From contig NZ_CP045997.1 of NCBI RefSeq assembly GCF_010233585.1, positions 5,682,065-5,746,064 on the forward strand: a stretch of DNA of 64,000 bases, in the 5' to 3' direction. The stretch is from Spirosoma endbachense. Its GTDB lineage: Bacteria > Bacteroidota > Bacteroidia > Cytophagales > Spirosomataceae. Positions 1 to 8,265 of the stretch are shown here, piece after piece. A model generated the notes under the pieces. That model was not told the DNA's origin and ran no database searches. It was given only the letters and a program-made list of their open reading frames with translations. Numbering within the stretch: the stretch's first letter is position 1; each line of letters starts with the position of its first letter. A program made the translations under genes and the position numbers.

Positions 1-342
1 TTTGGCATATCTGGATGCCTGGTAGGCAACATCAGGAACATTTTTGGTGAAACCATCGATAGCGCCACCCCGTCGGGTCTGGGTTTCGAGGTGAACGTGC
101 ATATCGATCAGCCCCGGCAGTACGGTTTTAGACTTTAAATCGAGAACAACATCTTTTCCGGCTGGAGCCGTATAACCTTTCTGAACAGCAGTAATCTTGT
201 TCCCTTCAACCACAACCGTCATCTGAGGTTGTAATGCATTTCCGACGCCATCGAAGAGATTTCCGCAGTGAATAAGTGTACGTTGGGCAAACAGAGGAGC
301 GGCCAGCAGGGACAAACCTGCCAACAGGTATACTTTTTTCAT
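1..342 (-). CDS. Amidohydrolase family protein, N-terminal part (cut by window edge)
   Basis: The frame is open from an ATG at 342 to the left edge, giving about 114 residues. A signal peptide comes first (Lys-Lys, then a hydrophobic stretch ending LFAQ near residue 20), so the enzyme is exported to the periplasm. A composite-domain beta segment follows (GNLFDGVGN near 27-35), then the first metal-ligand motif of amidohydrolases, LPGLIDMHVHLE, with the HxH pair at residues 82 and 84. This is the typical start of the Bacteroidota imidazolonepropionase-like/Xaa-Pro dipeptidase-like group. The substrate cannot be told. The rest of the barrel lies outside the window. Confidence 0.88.
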   Translation of the reverse strand, partial: MKKVYLLAGLSLLAAPLFAQRTLIHCGNLFDGVGNALQPQMTVVVEGNKITAVQKGYTAPAGKDVVLDLKSKTVLPGLIDMHVHLETQTRRGGAIDGFTKNVPDVAYQASRYAK

Positions 343-363
343 AAAAGATTGTTGGTTGGGTAC

Positions 364-392
364 AAAAAAGGCTGCAACGATTGGTTGCAGCC
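364..392 (-). terminator. Intrinsic terminator after the small lipoprotein gene
   Basis: A perfect 9-bp stem (GGCTGCAAC / GTTGCAGCC, arms 370-378 and 384-392) is followed on the minus strand by a run of six T. It lies between the end of the lipoprotein gene (424) and the start of the amidohydrolase (342), so it probably separates the two transcripts. Confidence 0.8.
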
Positions 393-423
393 CTTAAAGT
401 ACAAAAAAGACACCGAACAACTT

Positions 424-855
424 TTATAATTTGGTGACCTGAACGACTGCCGTTCGGGGTTGGTCAGCATTCGACGAGGTTGGGAATGGATTTACTTCCC
501 GCAGAATGACCTTGTAGGTCGCATTGCTAAGCGAAACATTGGTTGAATCCAGTCGCTTAGAATAGCCTTCCTTAAGGTCGGGGCCTAATGTTAAACGGAC
601 TGTCGTTGAGTCGCTATCTTTCGAAAGCAGTAATTTTACCTTAGCCTGCCCGGCCCAGATGCAGGTAACATCTTTCGGGCAGCGGCTGTCCTGAATGGAA
701 TCGGCACGAACGGTAACGTCGGCTCCCACTCGGGCTGATTGATGCAAACTAAGTGCGACACGGTCGGTCGGCGTTGTTTCGGATGAATTGCAGGCTGAAA
801 AGAATACGGCTCCAACGATGAGTAAACCAGCAAGCTGCTTTGTGAAATCGAACAT
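424..855 (-). CDS. Small hypothetical lipoprotein
   Basis: 143 residues. It begins with a lipoprotein signal: hydrophobic segment at 8-20 and lipobox FFSAC with Cys at about 22, followed by a Ser/Thr-rich linker. The mature part has the motif SRCPKDVTCIWAG near residues 57-69. This Cys-Pro-x3-Cys-x-W pattern recurs in uncharacterised Bacteroidota lipoproteins, and the two cysteines could form a disulfide. Predicted all-beta, anchored in the outer or inner membrane facing the periplasm. No enzymatic motif is visible. The DUF4920 gene ends 58 bases upstream on the same strand, so they may share a transcript. Confidence 0.8.
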   Translation of the reverse strand: MFDFTKQLAGLLIVGAVFFSACNSSETTPTDRVALSLHQSARVGADVTVRADSIQDSRCPKDVTCIWAGQAKVKLLLSKDSDSTTVRLTLGPDLKEGYSKRLDSTNVSLSNATYKVILREVNPFPTSSNADQPRTAVVQVTKL

Positions 856-913
856 AATCCCTGGTATTTTTATACAAGGATTCCTGAGCTGGAAAAAAGG
901 TTGGATTGCGCCT

Positions 914-1369
914 TTATTTTTTCACAATAACGCCATCGGCCACAAAGGTCAGGGCTTTTTCGGGTTCGGTGATTTTGGCAATTTCCTCCTTCGATTTTCC
1001 GGCATCTTCAGCGTAATGGCGCAGTTCGTCAACGGGCGTTGTTGTGCTTTCGGCGGTGCCTGCAACGACAACTGTTTTACCAACGATGTCTTTGGGAACG
1101 AAGAAACCGTAGTCTTTGAACGTCACCCGCATGAACTGTCCATCGCCGGTTTTAACTTTCATCCAACAGCCTTTCACTTTGCAGACCGACTCGACCGTAC
1201 CTTCTACTTTGGCAGGCATCTTGTCTTTGCCGTTCATTTTGGTCGTTAGTTCCGTAGCCGGAATGGCGCCTTTTTCGGTAATTTTTTTGCCGTGATAGCT
1301 AAGTTCGCTCTGAGCAAAGGCGCCGAAAGAGGCTCCCACGAGCAAACTGACAATGAACAGTTTTTTCAT
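914..1369 (-). CDS. DUF4920 domain-containing exported protein
   Basis: About 151 residues from the ATG at 1369, which opens a clean signal peptide (MKKLFIVSLL... ending AFAQ). A GTG 21 bases upstream would add seven residues before the signal and is less likely. The mature part carries the features of the DUF4920 family: a KVEGTVESVCKVKGCWMKV segment with two cysteines five apart, and FKDYGFFVPKD in the centre. Members are OB-fold-like periplasmic proteins of unknown role; the Cys pair suggests metal binding or a redox role, but that is inference. Confidence 0.85.
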   Translation of the reverse strand: MKKLFIVSLLVGASFGAFAQSELSYHGKKITEKGAIPATELTTKMNGKDKMPAKVEGTVESVCKVKGCWMKVKTGDGQFMRVTFKDYGFFVPKDIVGKTVVVAGTAESTTTPVDELRHYAEDAGKSKEEIAKITEPEKALTFVADGVIVKK

Positions 1370-1543
1370 GATCGTAAAGGAATTGAACACAACAATAGAC
1401 GAAGATACAGAAAGATTATGGGTTTGCCTTAACTACTTCGTTTACGGATAATTACCAAAGTGCAGCCGGTTTTCAGTATGTTTTTTAATCCTGGCCTTTA
1501 TCGTTCATATTGGATCACAGATTTAACAATCGACAAACGGGTT

Positions 1544-3589
1544 ATGACAGGAACGAATCGGGTTTTGGCTGTTGGCTTGTGCATGCTGGTAGTGACGGCA
1601 TGCCAGAAAAAGGAAAAAGATGAAACGCCGGTACGCACATCTTTTTTTGATAAATCGGGGATGGATACAACGGTTTTGCCGGGGAACGACTTTTTTACCT
1701 ATGCCAACGGAGCCTGGGTAAAGAAAACGAAAATACCCGACGACCAGACAGGCTGGGGATCATTCTACCTGATCTACGAAGAAAATCAGAAGAAAACCCG
1801 ATCAATTCTTGAAGAGGCCGCAAAGGCCGATGCTAAATCGGGCAGCGTCGAACAGAAAGTGGGCGATTTCTATGCCAGTGGCATGGATACAGCTACCATT
1901 AATAAACTTGGTTACGAGCCGGTAAAAGCCGAACTCGCTAAAATTGCGGCCCTAACCGATTATAAACAAGTTCTGGATTATATTGCCGCCGACGAAACCA
2001 ATCGGGGAGGGCAGTTCATCGGGCTATACGTTGCTGCCGATGATCGCCAGAGTTCGATCAATCGCATCAATTTTAGTCAGGCCGGTTTATCGTTGCCGGA
2101 GAAAGAATATTATACCCGAACCGACGAGGCAACCAAAAAAGTCCGGGCTGCTTTCGTGGCTTATATCGGCAAGCTTTTTACGATGGTTGGCGTCGATCCG
2201 GCATCGGCCAAAACCAAGGCGGATGCTATTCTTGAATTCGAAACGGCCCTCGCCAAATCGCACAAAGCCCCCGTTGAACTGCGCGATCCGGTGGCCAACT
2301 ATCACAAATTCGCCGTGTCGGATCTGACGAAACAAATGCCTAACCTAAACTGGCGCACATTGCTTAACAAAATGAGTCTCGAGCGGATTGACACGGTTTT
2401 GGTCGCTCAACCCGGCTACTATCAGGCGCTGGACAAAACCCTGCCGACTGCCCCTATCAGTCTCCTGAAAGATCGCCTTGTCTTTGATGTGTTAGACCAT
2501 AATGCCAGCCTGCTCAGCAAGGCGTTTGAGCAGGCAAGCTTCGACTTTAACAGCAAAACACTCTATGGTCAGCCTCAATTACCCGAACGCTGGAAACGTA
2601 TTGCCGACCGTACCGATGGGGCGCTGGGGGAAGCATTAGGGCAATTATGGGTCAAAAAGTATTTCCCGGCCGAAGCCAAAGAGCGAATGTTGACGTTGGT
2701 CGACAATCTGCAAAAGGTCTATCGGGAGCGCATTGAAAAACTCGACTGGATGGCCCCCGAAACCAAAAAGGTGGCCCTCACGAAGCTGGATAAATTCGTG
2801 AAGAAAATTGGCTACCCTGACAAGTGGAAAGACTATTCAGATGTAGAGGTAAAACGTGATGATTATTATGGCAATGTTCAGCAGGCGCGGAAACATGCCT
2901 ACAAGGAGGATTTTGCTAAAATCAACCAACCTGTCGATCGAACCGAATGGGGAATGACACCGCCAACTGTAAACGCGTATGCGAATCCAACCAACAACGA
3001 AGTCGTTTTTCCGGCCGGGATTTTGCAATTCCCTTTCTTCGATAAAGATGCCGACGATGCTATCAATTATGGCGGTATCGCAATGGTGATCGGCCACGAA
3101 ATGACGCACCTTTTCGACGATCAGGGTCGTCAGTACGATGCCAGTGGTAACCTGCGTGACTGGTGGACCAAACAGGATGCTGAGCGATTTAAAACAAAAG
3201 TTCAGACGGTTGTCAATCAGTATAGCACCTACACCGTACTTGATAATTTACACCTGAACGGTCAGCTAACATTGGGCGAAAATCTGGCTGATCTGGGGGG
3301 TATTACACTGGCTTACCAGGCATTTAAGCTGACAGACCAGGGTAAAAGCACGGACAAGATCGACGGTTTTACGCCCGATCAACGATTCTTTCTGGGTTTT
3401 GCCCAGGTCTGGCGCATTAAGGTTCGGGACGAAACCGAGCGGGCTGGTATTTCGACGGACCCTCATTCGCCCGCCAAATTTCGGGTCAATGGGCCACTGA
3501 CCAACTTTGAGCCGTTTTACCGGGCATTTGACGTAAAGCCGGGGCAGAAATTATATAAACCAGAAGTTGAGCAGGCGAAGGTCTGGTAA
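1544..3589 (+). CDS. M13 family zinc metallopeptidase (PepO/neprilysin type), lipoprotein
   Basis: The frame opens at 1460, but the ATG at 1544 gives a proper lipoprotein signal (LVVTAC lipobox, Cys about residue 20), so it is chosen; the product is about 681 residues. The N-terminal M13 domain includes NDFFTYANGAWVKKTKIP, typical of the family. The catalytic domain has the zinc site HEMTH (His518, Glu519, His522) and GENLADLGG, which supplies the third ligand Glu, and ends in a Cys-less KVW-type tail. The enzyme cleaves short peptides and is anchored in the cell envelope. It stands alone, with divergent or unrelated neighbours. The family is certain; the peptide substrates are unknown. Confidence 0.95.
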   Translation: MTGTNRVLAVGLCMLVVTACQKKEKDETPVRTSFFDKSGMDTTVLPGNDFFTYANGAWVKKTKIPDDQTGWGSFYLIYEENQKKTRSILEEAAKADAKSGSVEQKVGDFYASGMDTATINKLGYEPVKAELAKIAALTDYKQVLDYIAADETNRGGQFIGLYVAADDRQSSINRINFSQAGLSLPEKEYYTRTDEATKKVRAAFVAYIGKLFTMVGVDPASAKTKADAILEFETALAKSHKAPVELRDPVANYHKFAVSDLTKQMPNLNWRTLLNKMSLERIDTVLVAQPGYYQALDKTLPTAPISLLKDRLVFDVLDHNASLLSKAFEQASFDFNSKTLYGQPQLPERWKRIADRTDGALGEALGQLWVKKYFPAEAKERMLTLVDNLQKVYRERIEKLDWMAPETKKVALTKLDKFVKKIGYPDKWKDYSDVEVKRDDYYGNVQQARKHAYKEDFAKINQPVDRTEWGMTPPTVNAYANPTNNEVVFPAGILQFPFFDKDADDAINYGGIAMVIGHEMTHLFDDQGRQYDASGNLRDWWTKQDAERFKTKVQTVVNQYSTYTVLDNLHLNGQLTLGENLADLGGITLAYQAFKLTDQGKSTDKIDGFTPDQRFFLGFAQVWRIKVRDETERAGISTDPHSPAKFRVNGPLTNFEPFYRAFDVKPGQKLYKPEVEQAKVW

Positions 3590-3787
3590 TCTCCGATTTC
3601 TCAGACGATCTGACCCGCTTACTGGTTTAGAGCCGTTAAGACGGATACTAATCTTCAGTAAATAATCTGACCAATGCCGCCAATGATCGCATTCCCGGTA
3701 TTGGCCAGATTGCTTAACGGGGTTCTTTCGATAAAAAGACGCTAATCGAGCTTTACATGTCGTGTTGTTCCTGGTAACTATTTTTGT

Positions 3788-3881
3788 TAGGACTTTGCTC
3801 AGAGCTGTAGAGCCGTGCCACGGTTACTAATTATGAATAAACAAACCGTGGCACGGCTCTACAGCTCTGAGCAAAGTCCTA
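3788..3881. repeat. Long perfect palindrome, REP-like family
   Basis: Two perfectly complementary 38-bp arms (3788-3825 and 3844-3881) flank an 18-base AT-rich loop. The inner end of each arm has CGTGCCACGGTT, which also occurs at the tip of the two palindromes flanking the transposase gene at 60.3 and 61.0 kb. The outer end begins TAGGACTTTGCTCAGAG, close to the outer arm of the element at 23695. The right arm abuts the stop codon of the gene at 3883. It could also end transcription from both sides. Sequence facts are certain; family membership is inferred from the shared core. Confidence 0.85.
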
Positions 3882-3882
3882 C

Positions 3883-4557
3883 TTATAAAGAATTTAAAAA
3901 ATTAATTGCCTCTTGCCGAAAAGGCTTTAAGGTAGCCAATTCAATAAATTTTTTCAGATGTTTGATAGTAGCTTGAGGGGTTTCGCCACCAGCTAATGCT
4001 AGTATTTTTGTCAACTCCTGGCCTTCCTGATATATTCGATTGTCTACTTCTTCCAGGGCTCGAACTAGATCATTTTCATCGAATTGGATCTCTAGTTTAT
4101 CTTCAATATAAGCCATTGGGGCCTGAATTTTGTCAAGATGGTTACCACTTTTGGGGAGATACACAGCCAAGAGCTTCACCAGCGTGATAGGATCATAATT
4201 TTCCAGATCCTTATCAGAAACAGTTAGTAGACTGTCTTCGACAAACCTACTTGCTGTTTCGTCCTGCCCCAAAGAAAAGTAGAGTTTAACGATAGTTAAC
4301 CCTAAAGGCAAATAGTTATAGTGGACTATGGAATATCGGTTCCATAGCTCCAGGTTTAAATTCAAAGCCTCTTGACGTTTACCGCCATGTTCACAAATTT
4401 CTGCTCTTAAAAGAGTTACCTTCTGATCCAGCTCATTTTCTGTAAGAGCAGTCGAGTGTTTTTCTGAAAATGCGTCTAATTTAGATTCGGCATCGTCAAA
4501 GTTTGTTCTATAAACATCAATCATCAATTGATCAAATTGCAGCCGTAGAGAGTTCAT
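3883..4557 (-). CDS. Hypothetical helical (TPR-like) protein
   Basis: 224 residues, not recognised. No signal peptide or membrane segment; it reads as a soluble cytoplasmic protein built from paired helices, with TPR-like spacing (for example GKRQEALNLNLELWNRY and LGQDETASRFVEDSLLTV). The gene is visibly richer in A/T than its neighbours, and it stands alone between a palindrome on its 3' side and a 386-base gap on its 5' side, both signs that it may be acquired. Helical repeat proteins of this size are often adaptors or immunity-type proteins, but nothing here supports a specific role. Confidence 0.65.
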   Translation of the reverse strand: MNSLRLQFDQLMIDVYRTNFDDAESKLDAFSEKHSTALTENELDQKVTLLRAEICEHGGKRQEALNLNLELWNRYSIVHYNYLPLGLTIVKLYFSLGQDETASRFVEDSLLTVSDKDLENYDPITLVKLLAVYLPKSGNHLDKIQAPMAYIEDKLEIQFDENDLVRALEEVDNRIYQEGQELTKILALAGGETPQATIKHLKKFIELATLKPFRQEAINFLNSL

Positions 4558-4943
4558 TTAGGTAAGTTGGTTAAAACTGGCCTGGAAAAGCGTTAATCGC
4601 GATCTTACCATAAACATAGATTCCTGCATCGACTACAATAGCCCTGAATAATTAGAAATGGTTGCGAGGCAGCAAGTTTATCTAGAATCGAAGCTATTCT
4701 GGTTCTGTATATATAATCTTTATATTAAATTTAGTCACTACAGGCGAATTGAAAATAGAGTAATTTTATAGTTGTAACGCACGAAGCTATTGACCACACT
4801 CATCCGGCGCGGGAAAGGAAAAGCCACGATGATTATTTCAAGCCTGATTGGCCAGCCACAAACGGCTTTTTATTGCAGACCAAATGGAAACAAACTGCTG
4901 TTTAAGGCTATAGTCGTGACAAGGTAAATCCTGGAAGCGGGAC
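4558..4943. other. Intergenic stretch with one short open frame of unclear meaning
   Basis: 386 bases without a recognised gene. On the plus strand a 44-codon frame runs from 4771 to a TAA at 4903-4905 with no ATG. Its translation looks protein-like (contains SHDDYFKPDWPATNGFLL), so it may be the remnant of a lost gene. No strong hairpin or promoter was seen. Confidence 0.35.
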
Positions 4944-6611
4944 CTATAACGTCAATCGTTGCTTATCTTTTAACAATGCTGCCTGAAGTTTCTCGTAGGG
5001 TAGCTTTTGTGGGGACACCTTATTGTCAATGGCCAGTACCGCGGCTGTAGCGGCAGATTGTCCCAGAATCATAAACACCGGCTCCATCCGAATCGAACCG
5101 AAAGCAATGTGTGAGCTGGATACGCAAACGGGAACGAGCACATTTCTGCACTCATTTTCTTTCGGTAAAATAGAGCCATAGGCTATCGAATACGGTTTGT
5201 CGGGATGAACGCCAATGTCCCCTTCGTTCTGCACATAGCCGTCTTTTTTGACGTATCGCTGGGCATTGTGCGCATCCAGCGAGTACGACCCCATTCCGAT
5301 CGGGTCGGGAACGCTGGTTTTCGCCAGCACATCTTCTTCAGTCATCACAAATTCACCCAGCATACGTCGGGCTTCCCGAATATAGAGCTGACGTGGCCAG
5401 TTGCCATTCTCCGTAAATTCATCTTTGGCCAGCCCCCATTGCTTCATTTTGGCCTGTACATCATCGGGTACGCGCGGATCGTTCGACAGAAAATACATTA
5501 ACCCTTTCTGGTATAGCTCATGATCTTTAATGATTTGTTTCCGACGCTGATACGTGGCTTCGGGGTAGTCGTAGTTTTTGCCGAGATAGTCGGTACTGAA
5601 GGGACCGTGGTTATTGGTGTCGGTTTTTCGATTCGGAATCGGGTCGAACTTATCGAAAGTTTCGCGCCATCCGGTTGCGAAAACGCGGGCTAAAAGCTCG
5701 TAGCGATTTGCATTGTAACCCGCTGGTTTGGGAAACGGCACCCGGTTGCCGGGGTGATTGCTCAGGCACATACGAAAGCAATACGCCTGTATCTTATTGT
5801 CACCATCGCCTTTTTCTCCCGGAGGATTGGGCGATACTTCGGGTAAAAGACCGCTTTTCGGATCGCCTGCCACCACATAGGGGCTAACGTTAGCCTTGAA
5901 ATAATGACCGTGTTGGAAAACTTCGGTTTCTACACCGTTCCATTTTTCACCATAAACACTGTTGGCTTCGCGGCCTACGTGGTATTTAATGCCCGAAGCT
6001 GCCATGAGATCACCTTCATAGGTGGCGTCGATAAACATTTTCCCTTCATAAACCGTCCCCTTCATGGTGCGAAAGGAACGAACAACGCCCGCACTTTTTG
6101 TAATCCCGGTCTTTGATCGGTCCAGCCATTCGTCGCGGTAAATAGGAATGTGATATTCTTTAACAAAGTCTTCAAAAACCTGCTCGGCAGCATGCGGTTC
6201 AAAAATCCACATGGTTCTGGAGTTGCCGTCGATGGCAGGTGTACCTTGCCCTTTATTCCCGTATTCTTCTTTTTTCTGCCATTTCCAGGAGTCTGCCTTC
6301 TGGTAGTGTTGGTAGAGCCGTTGGTAAAATTCGCGCGATAATCCACCAATTACTTCTTTATTGCCCGTATCGGTAAAGCCCAGGCCGCCCGACGATAACC
6401 CACCCAAATGGGTATCGGGCGATACGATAATGACCGATTTGCCCATTTTCTGGACCTGAACGGCCGCGATCACGGCCGCTGACGTTCCGCCATAGACAAT
6501 AACATCGGCTCTTCGAATCAGAGCAGGATTCGTTTTGATAACGGTAAAGCCCGGCAGAAAAGTGAGCAAACAAAAGATCGGGAAGAAGAGTAGGAGAGTG
6601 GGTTTAGACAT
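4944..6611 (-). CDS. FAD-dependent oxidoreductase (FAD_oxidored family), exported
   Basis: About 555 residues from the ATG at 6611. A TTG one codon upstream was not preferred. An N-terminal hydrophobic segment (residues 5-22) is a signal peptide or anchor. The Rossmann dinucleotide motif follows at about 33-44 as VIVYGGTSAAVIAA, with HLGGLSSGGLGFTDTGN behind it, typical of the PF12831 family. Bacteroidota homologues are often labelled xanthan lyase-like or glucose-inhibited division A-like oxidoreductases and sit near carbohydrate loci. The gene lies just downstream of SusC/SusD, separated by a hairpin, which fits a role in oxidising an imported sugar derivative, but the substrate is unknown. 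Confidence 0.88.
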   Translation of the reverse strand: MSKPTLLLFFPIFCLLTFLPGFTVIKTNPALIRRADVIVYGGTSAAVIAAVQVQKMGKSVIIVSPDTHLGGLSSGGLGFTDTGNKEVIGGLSREFYQRLYQHYQKADSWKWQKKEEYGNKGQGTPAIDGNSRTMWIFEPHAAEQVFEDFVKEYHIPIYRDEWLDRSKTGITKSAGVVRSFRTMKGTVYEGKMFIDATYEGDLMAASGIKYHVGREANSVYGEKWNGVETEVFQHGHYFKANVSPYVVAGDPKSGLLPEVSPNPPGEKGDGDNKIQAYCFRMCLSNHPGNRVPFPKPAGYNANRYELLARVFATGWRETFDKFDPIPNRKTDTNNHGPFSTDYLGKNYDYPEATYQRRKQIIKDHELYQKGLMYFLSNDPRVPDDVQAKMKQWGLAKDEFTENGNWPRQLYIREARRMLGEFVMTEEDVLAKTSVPDPIGMGSYSLDAHNAQRYVKKDGYVQNEGDIGVHPDKPYSIAYGSILPKENECRNVLVPVCVSSSHIAFGSIRMEPVFMILGQSAATAAVLAIDNKVSPQKLPYEKLQAALLKDKQRLTL

Positions 6612-6738
6612 CAATTTGTACGTTTACGAAAGCATTTATCAAACCTGGATGGTCTTTTGATAAGGCAGTAGGTTAGCGGTTTTACCCATTTTTTTGCCCA
6701 AAAACCGGCTATCCGGCGAATAATACAACTTACTTTAC

Positions 6739-6787
6739 ATACAGAATCCACCCCAGTCAGGATTACCAACTGAGATGGATTCTGTAT
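6739..6787 (-). terminator. Hairpin terminator after the SusC/SusD operon
   Basis: Arms of 19 bases (6739-6757 and 6769-6787) pair along their length, with two positions that become G-U pairs in the RNA; the loop is 11 bases. It lies 21 bases past the SusD stop, so it probably ends the SusC-SusD transcript before the FAD oxidoreductase. There is no long T run, so it may instead stabilise a 3' end. Confidence 0.6.
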
Positions 6788-6808
6788 TTCCCTGACAAGT
6801 AAACGGTA

Positions 6809-8224
6809 CTACTTATCAAACCATAGGGGCGTGTCAACGGCCAGCCCCGTTGGTGTATTGGGGTTCGAGTTGATCTCTTCGCTACGGTAGAGTAACCGAC
6901 GAACCAGACCACTCACTGGTGCGCCAGCCGGAGTTGTCATGGCGGGAATCTCCTGGCCGATCGTACCCGAACGACGGTTCTGAACCCAGCCTTCGATGGG
7001 ACGCATAAACAAATCTAAATATTGCTGCTGCGCCAGTACCGTTTTGTAATTGGCGGCCGTTAGCGCCGGTAAGCCAGCCACATAGGTATCTGTCTGTGCA
7101 GTCGGTAGCCCCAGGGATAGAAGTGATTCTTTCACCCCCGCCCGAAAACGCTGAGTGGCCATGTCGAAGCTACTGCCAGTCACAAAGCCACGTGCTATGG
7201 CCTCCGCTTCGAGCAAGAGTTGTTCTGAGTACGAAAACGATACTTCGGGCAGGTCGGGCTTTAATAGATTTATGTTTACCAAAGCCGATTTGTCCGTATA
7301 AGTCTCTACCGAATTGAGCGCAACAAATTCATTGGCTCCGGCAGCAGGTCCTGGCTGATAGAAATACGGAATGCGGGGATCATTCAGGGAAGCCAGTAGA
7401 TTATAGACGACCTTGGAGCAGTACCAGTCTGACTGAACGCCCCCCCGAAATATGGCTGTAAACGAGAACCGGGGATTCTGACGGCCAGGCTGGTTATAAT
7501 ACTTAAACTGCATGGCGTCGGCCGAGGAGGCAATCATATTCCCGCTTGTAATCAGTTGCCCAATGGCGGTTGATTTTGTTGGATCGGCATCGACCATGGA
7601 AAACATAATCCGCAATTTAAGGGAGTTGGCGAATTTTCTCCACTTGGTCATATCGCCCCCATAATAGAGGTCATTAGGCGCAATAATACCTTTTGCGTTC
7701 GGGTCAATCAGGCCGATGGCTTCGTCAAGCATGGCAATACTACCGGTCAAAACATCGACCTGCTTATCAAATTTAGGAAGATCGACCGTTCCGGTAGCTG
7801 CCTCCGAAAACGGAATATCACCCCAGAGCAACGATGTTTGTGCGAAAGCAAAGGCCATCATAATTTTGCACTGCGCTACTGCATTTTTATTGACAGGCTG
7901 TGCTTTCTGGGCCACTTCTATGGCCACATTGAGATTCTTCAGGACATCGGTGTAGGTACGTCCCCACGCACTGCGAACCCGTGTCTGATCATATTTGGCC
8001 TGCTCCAGTCCCCATCGACCACCCGAAGCCCACATCTGGTTCATCAGGGCAATGGGCCAGGTTAGTTCGCCAACGCGCAGGAGCGAAAACTGCGTTGATG
8101 CTCCCGAAAAGAGCAGGGCGGGGTCAACCGAAGTTGAGCGATTAGGGTCTATGTTAATGTCACTATTCCGAAAACAGGCGGTTGTGCTTATCGTGAGGAG
8201 TAGGGCGTAAATCAACGTTCTCAT
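6809..8224 (-). CDS. SusD/RagB-like nutrient-binding outer-membrane lipoprotein
   Basis: 471 residues with a lipoprotein signal (lipobox STTAC, Cys about 17). The mature protein matches the SusD-like family 2 style: NIDPNRSTSVDPALLFSGA near the start, helical TPR-like pairs in the middle and a C-terminal segment with RPIEGWVQNRRSG and RLLYRSEEINSNPNTP, which is typical of SusD partners in Cytophagales. It caps the SusC pore on the cell surface and binds the incoming ligand. It follows SusC by 41 bases in the same operon. No glycoside hydrolase is adjacent, so the ligand cannot be read from context; it may be a peptide or small glycan. Confidence 0.93.
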   Translation of the reverse strand: MRTLIYALLLTISTTACFRNSDINIDPNRSTSVDPALLFSGASTQFSLLRVGELTWPIALMNQMWASGGRWGLEQAKYDQTRVRSAWGRTYTDVLKNLNVAIEVAQKAQPVNKNAVAQCKIMMAFAFAQTSLLWGDIPFSEAATGTVDLPKFDKQVDVLTGSIAMLDEAIGLIDPNAKGIIAPNDLYYGGDMTKWRKFANSLKLRIMFSMVDADPTKSTAIGQLITSGNMIASSADAMQFKYYNQPGRQNPRFSFTAIFRGGVQSDWYCSKVVYNLLASLNDPRIPYFYQPGPAAGANEFVALNSVETYTDKSALVNINLLKPDLPEVSFSYSEQLLLEAEAIARGFVTGSSFDMATQRFRAGVKESLLSLGLPTAQTDTYVAGLPALTAANYKTVLAQQQYLDLFMRPIEGWVQNRRSGTIGQEIPAMTTPAGAPVSGLVRRLLYRSEEINSNPNTPTGLAVDTPLWFDK

Positions 8225-8265
8225 GTCTCAATAATTTAGGATGGTATAGTTGATAAGTGTCTTTT

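Noticed and set aside
788..1249. 153-codon plus-strand frame
   Set aside because: Antisense to the lipoprotein and DUF4920 genes, both well supported by signal peptides and motifs.
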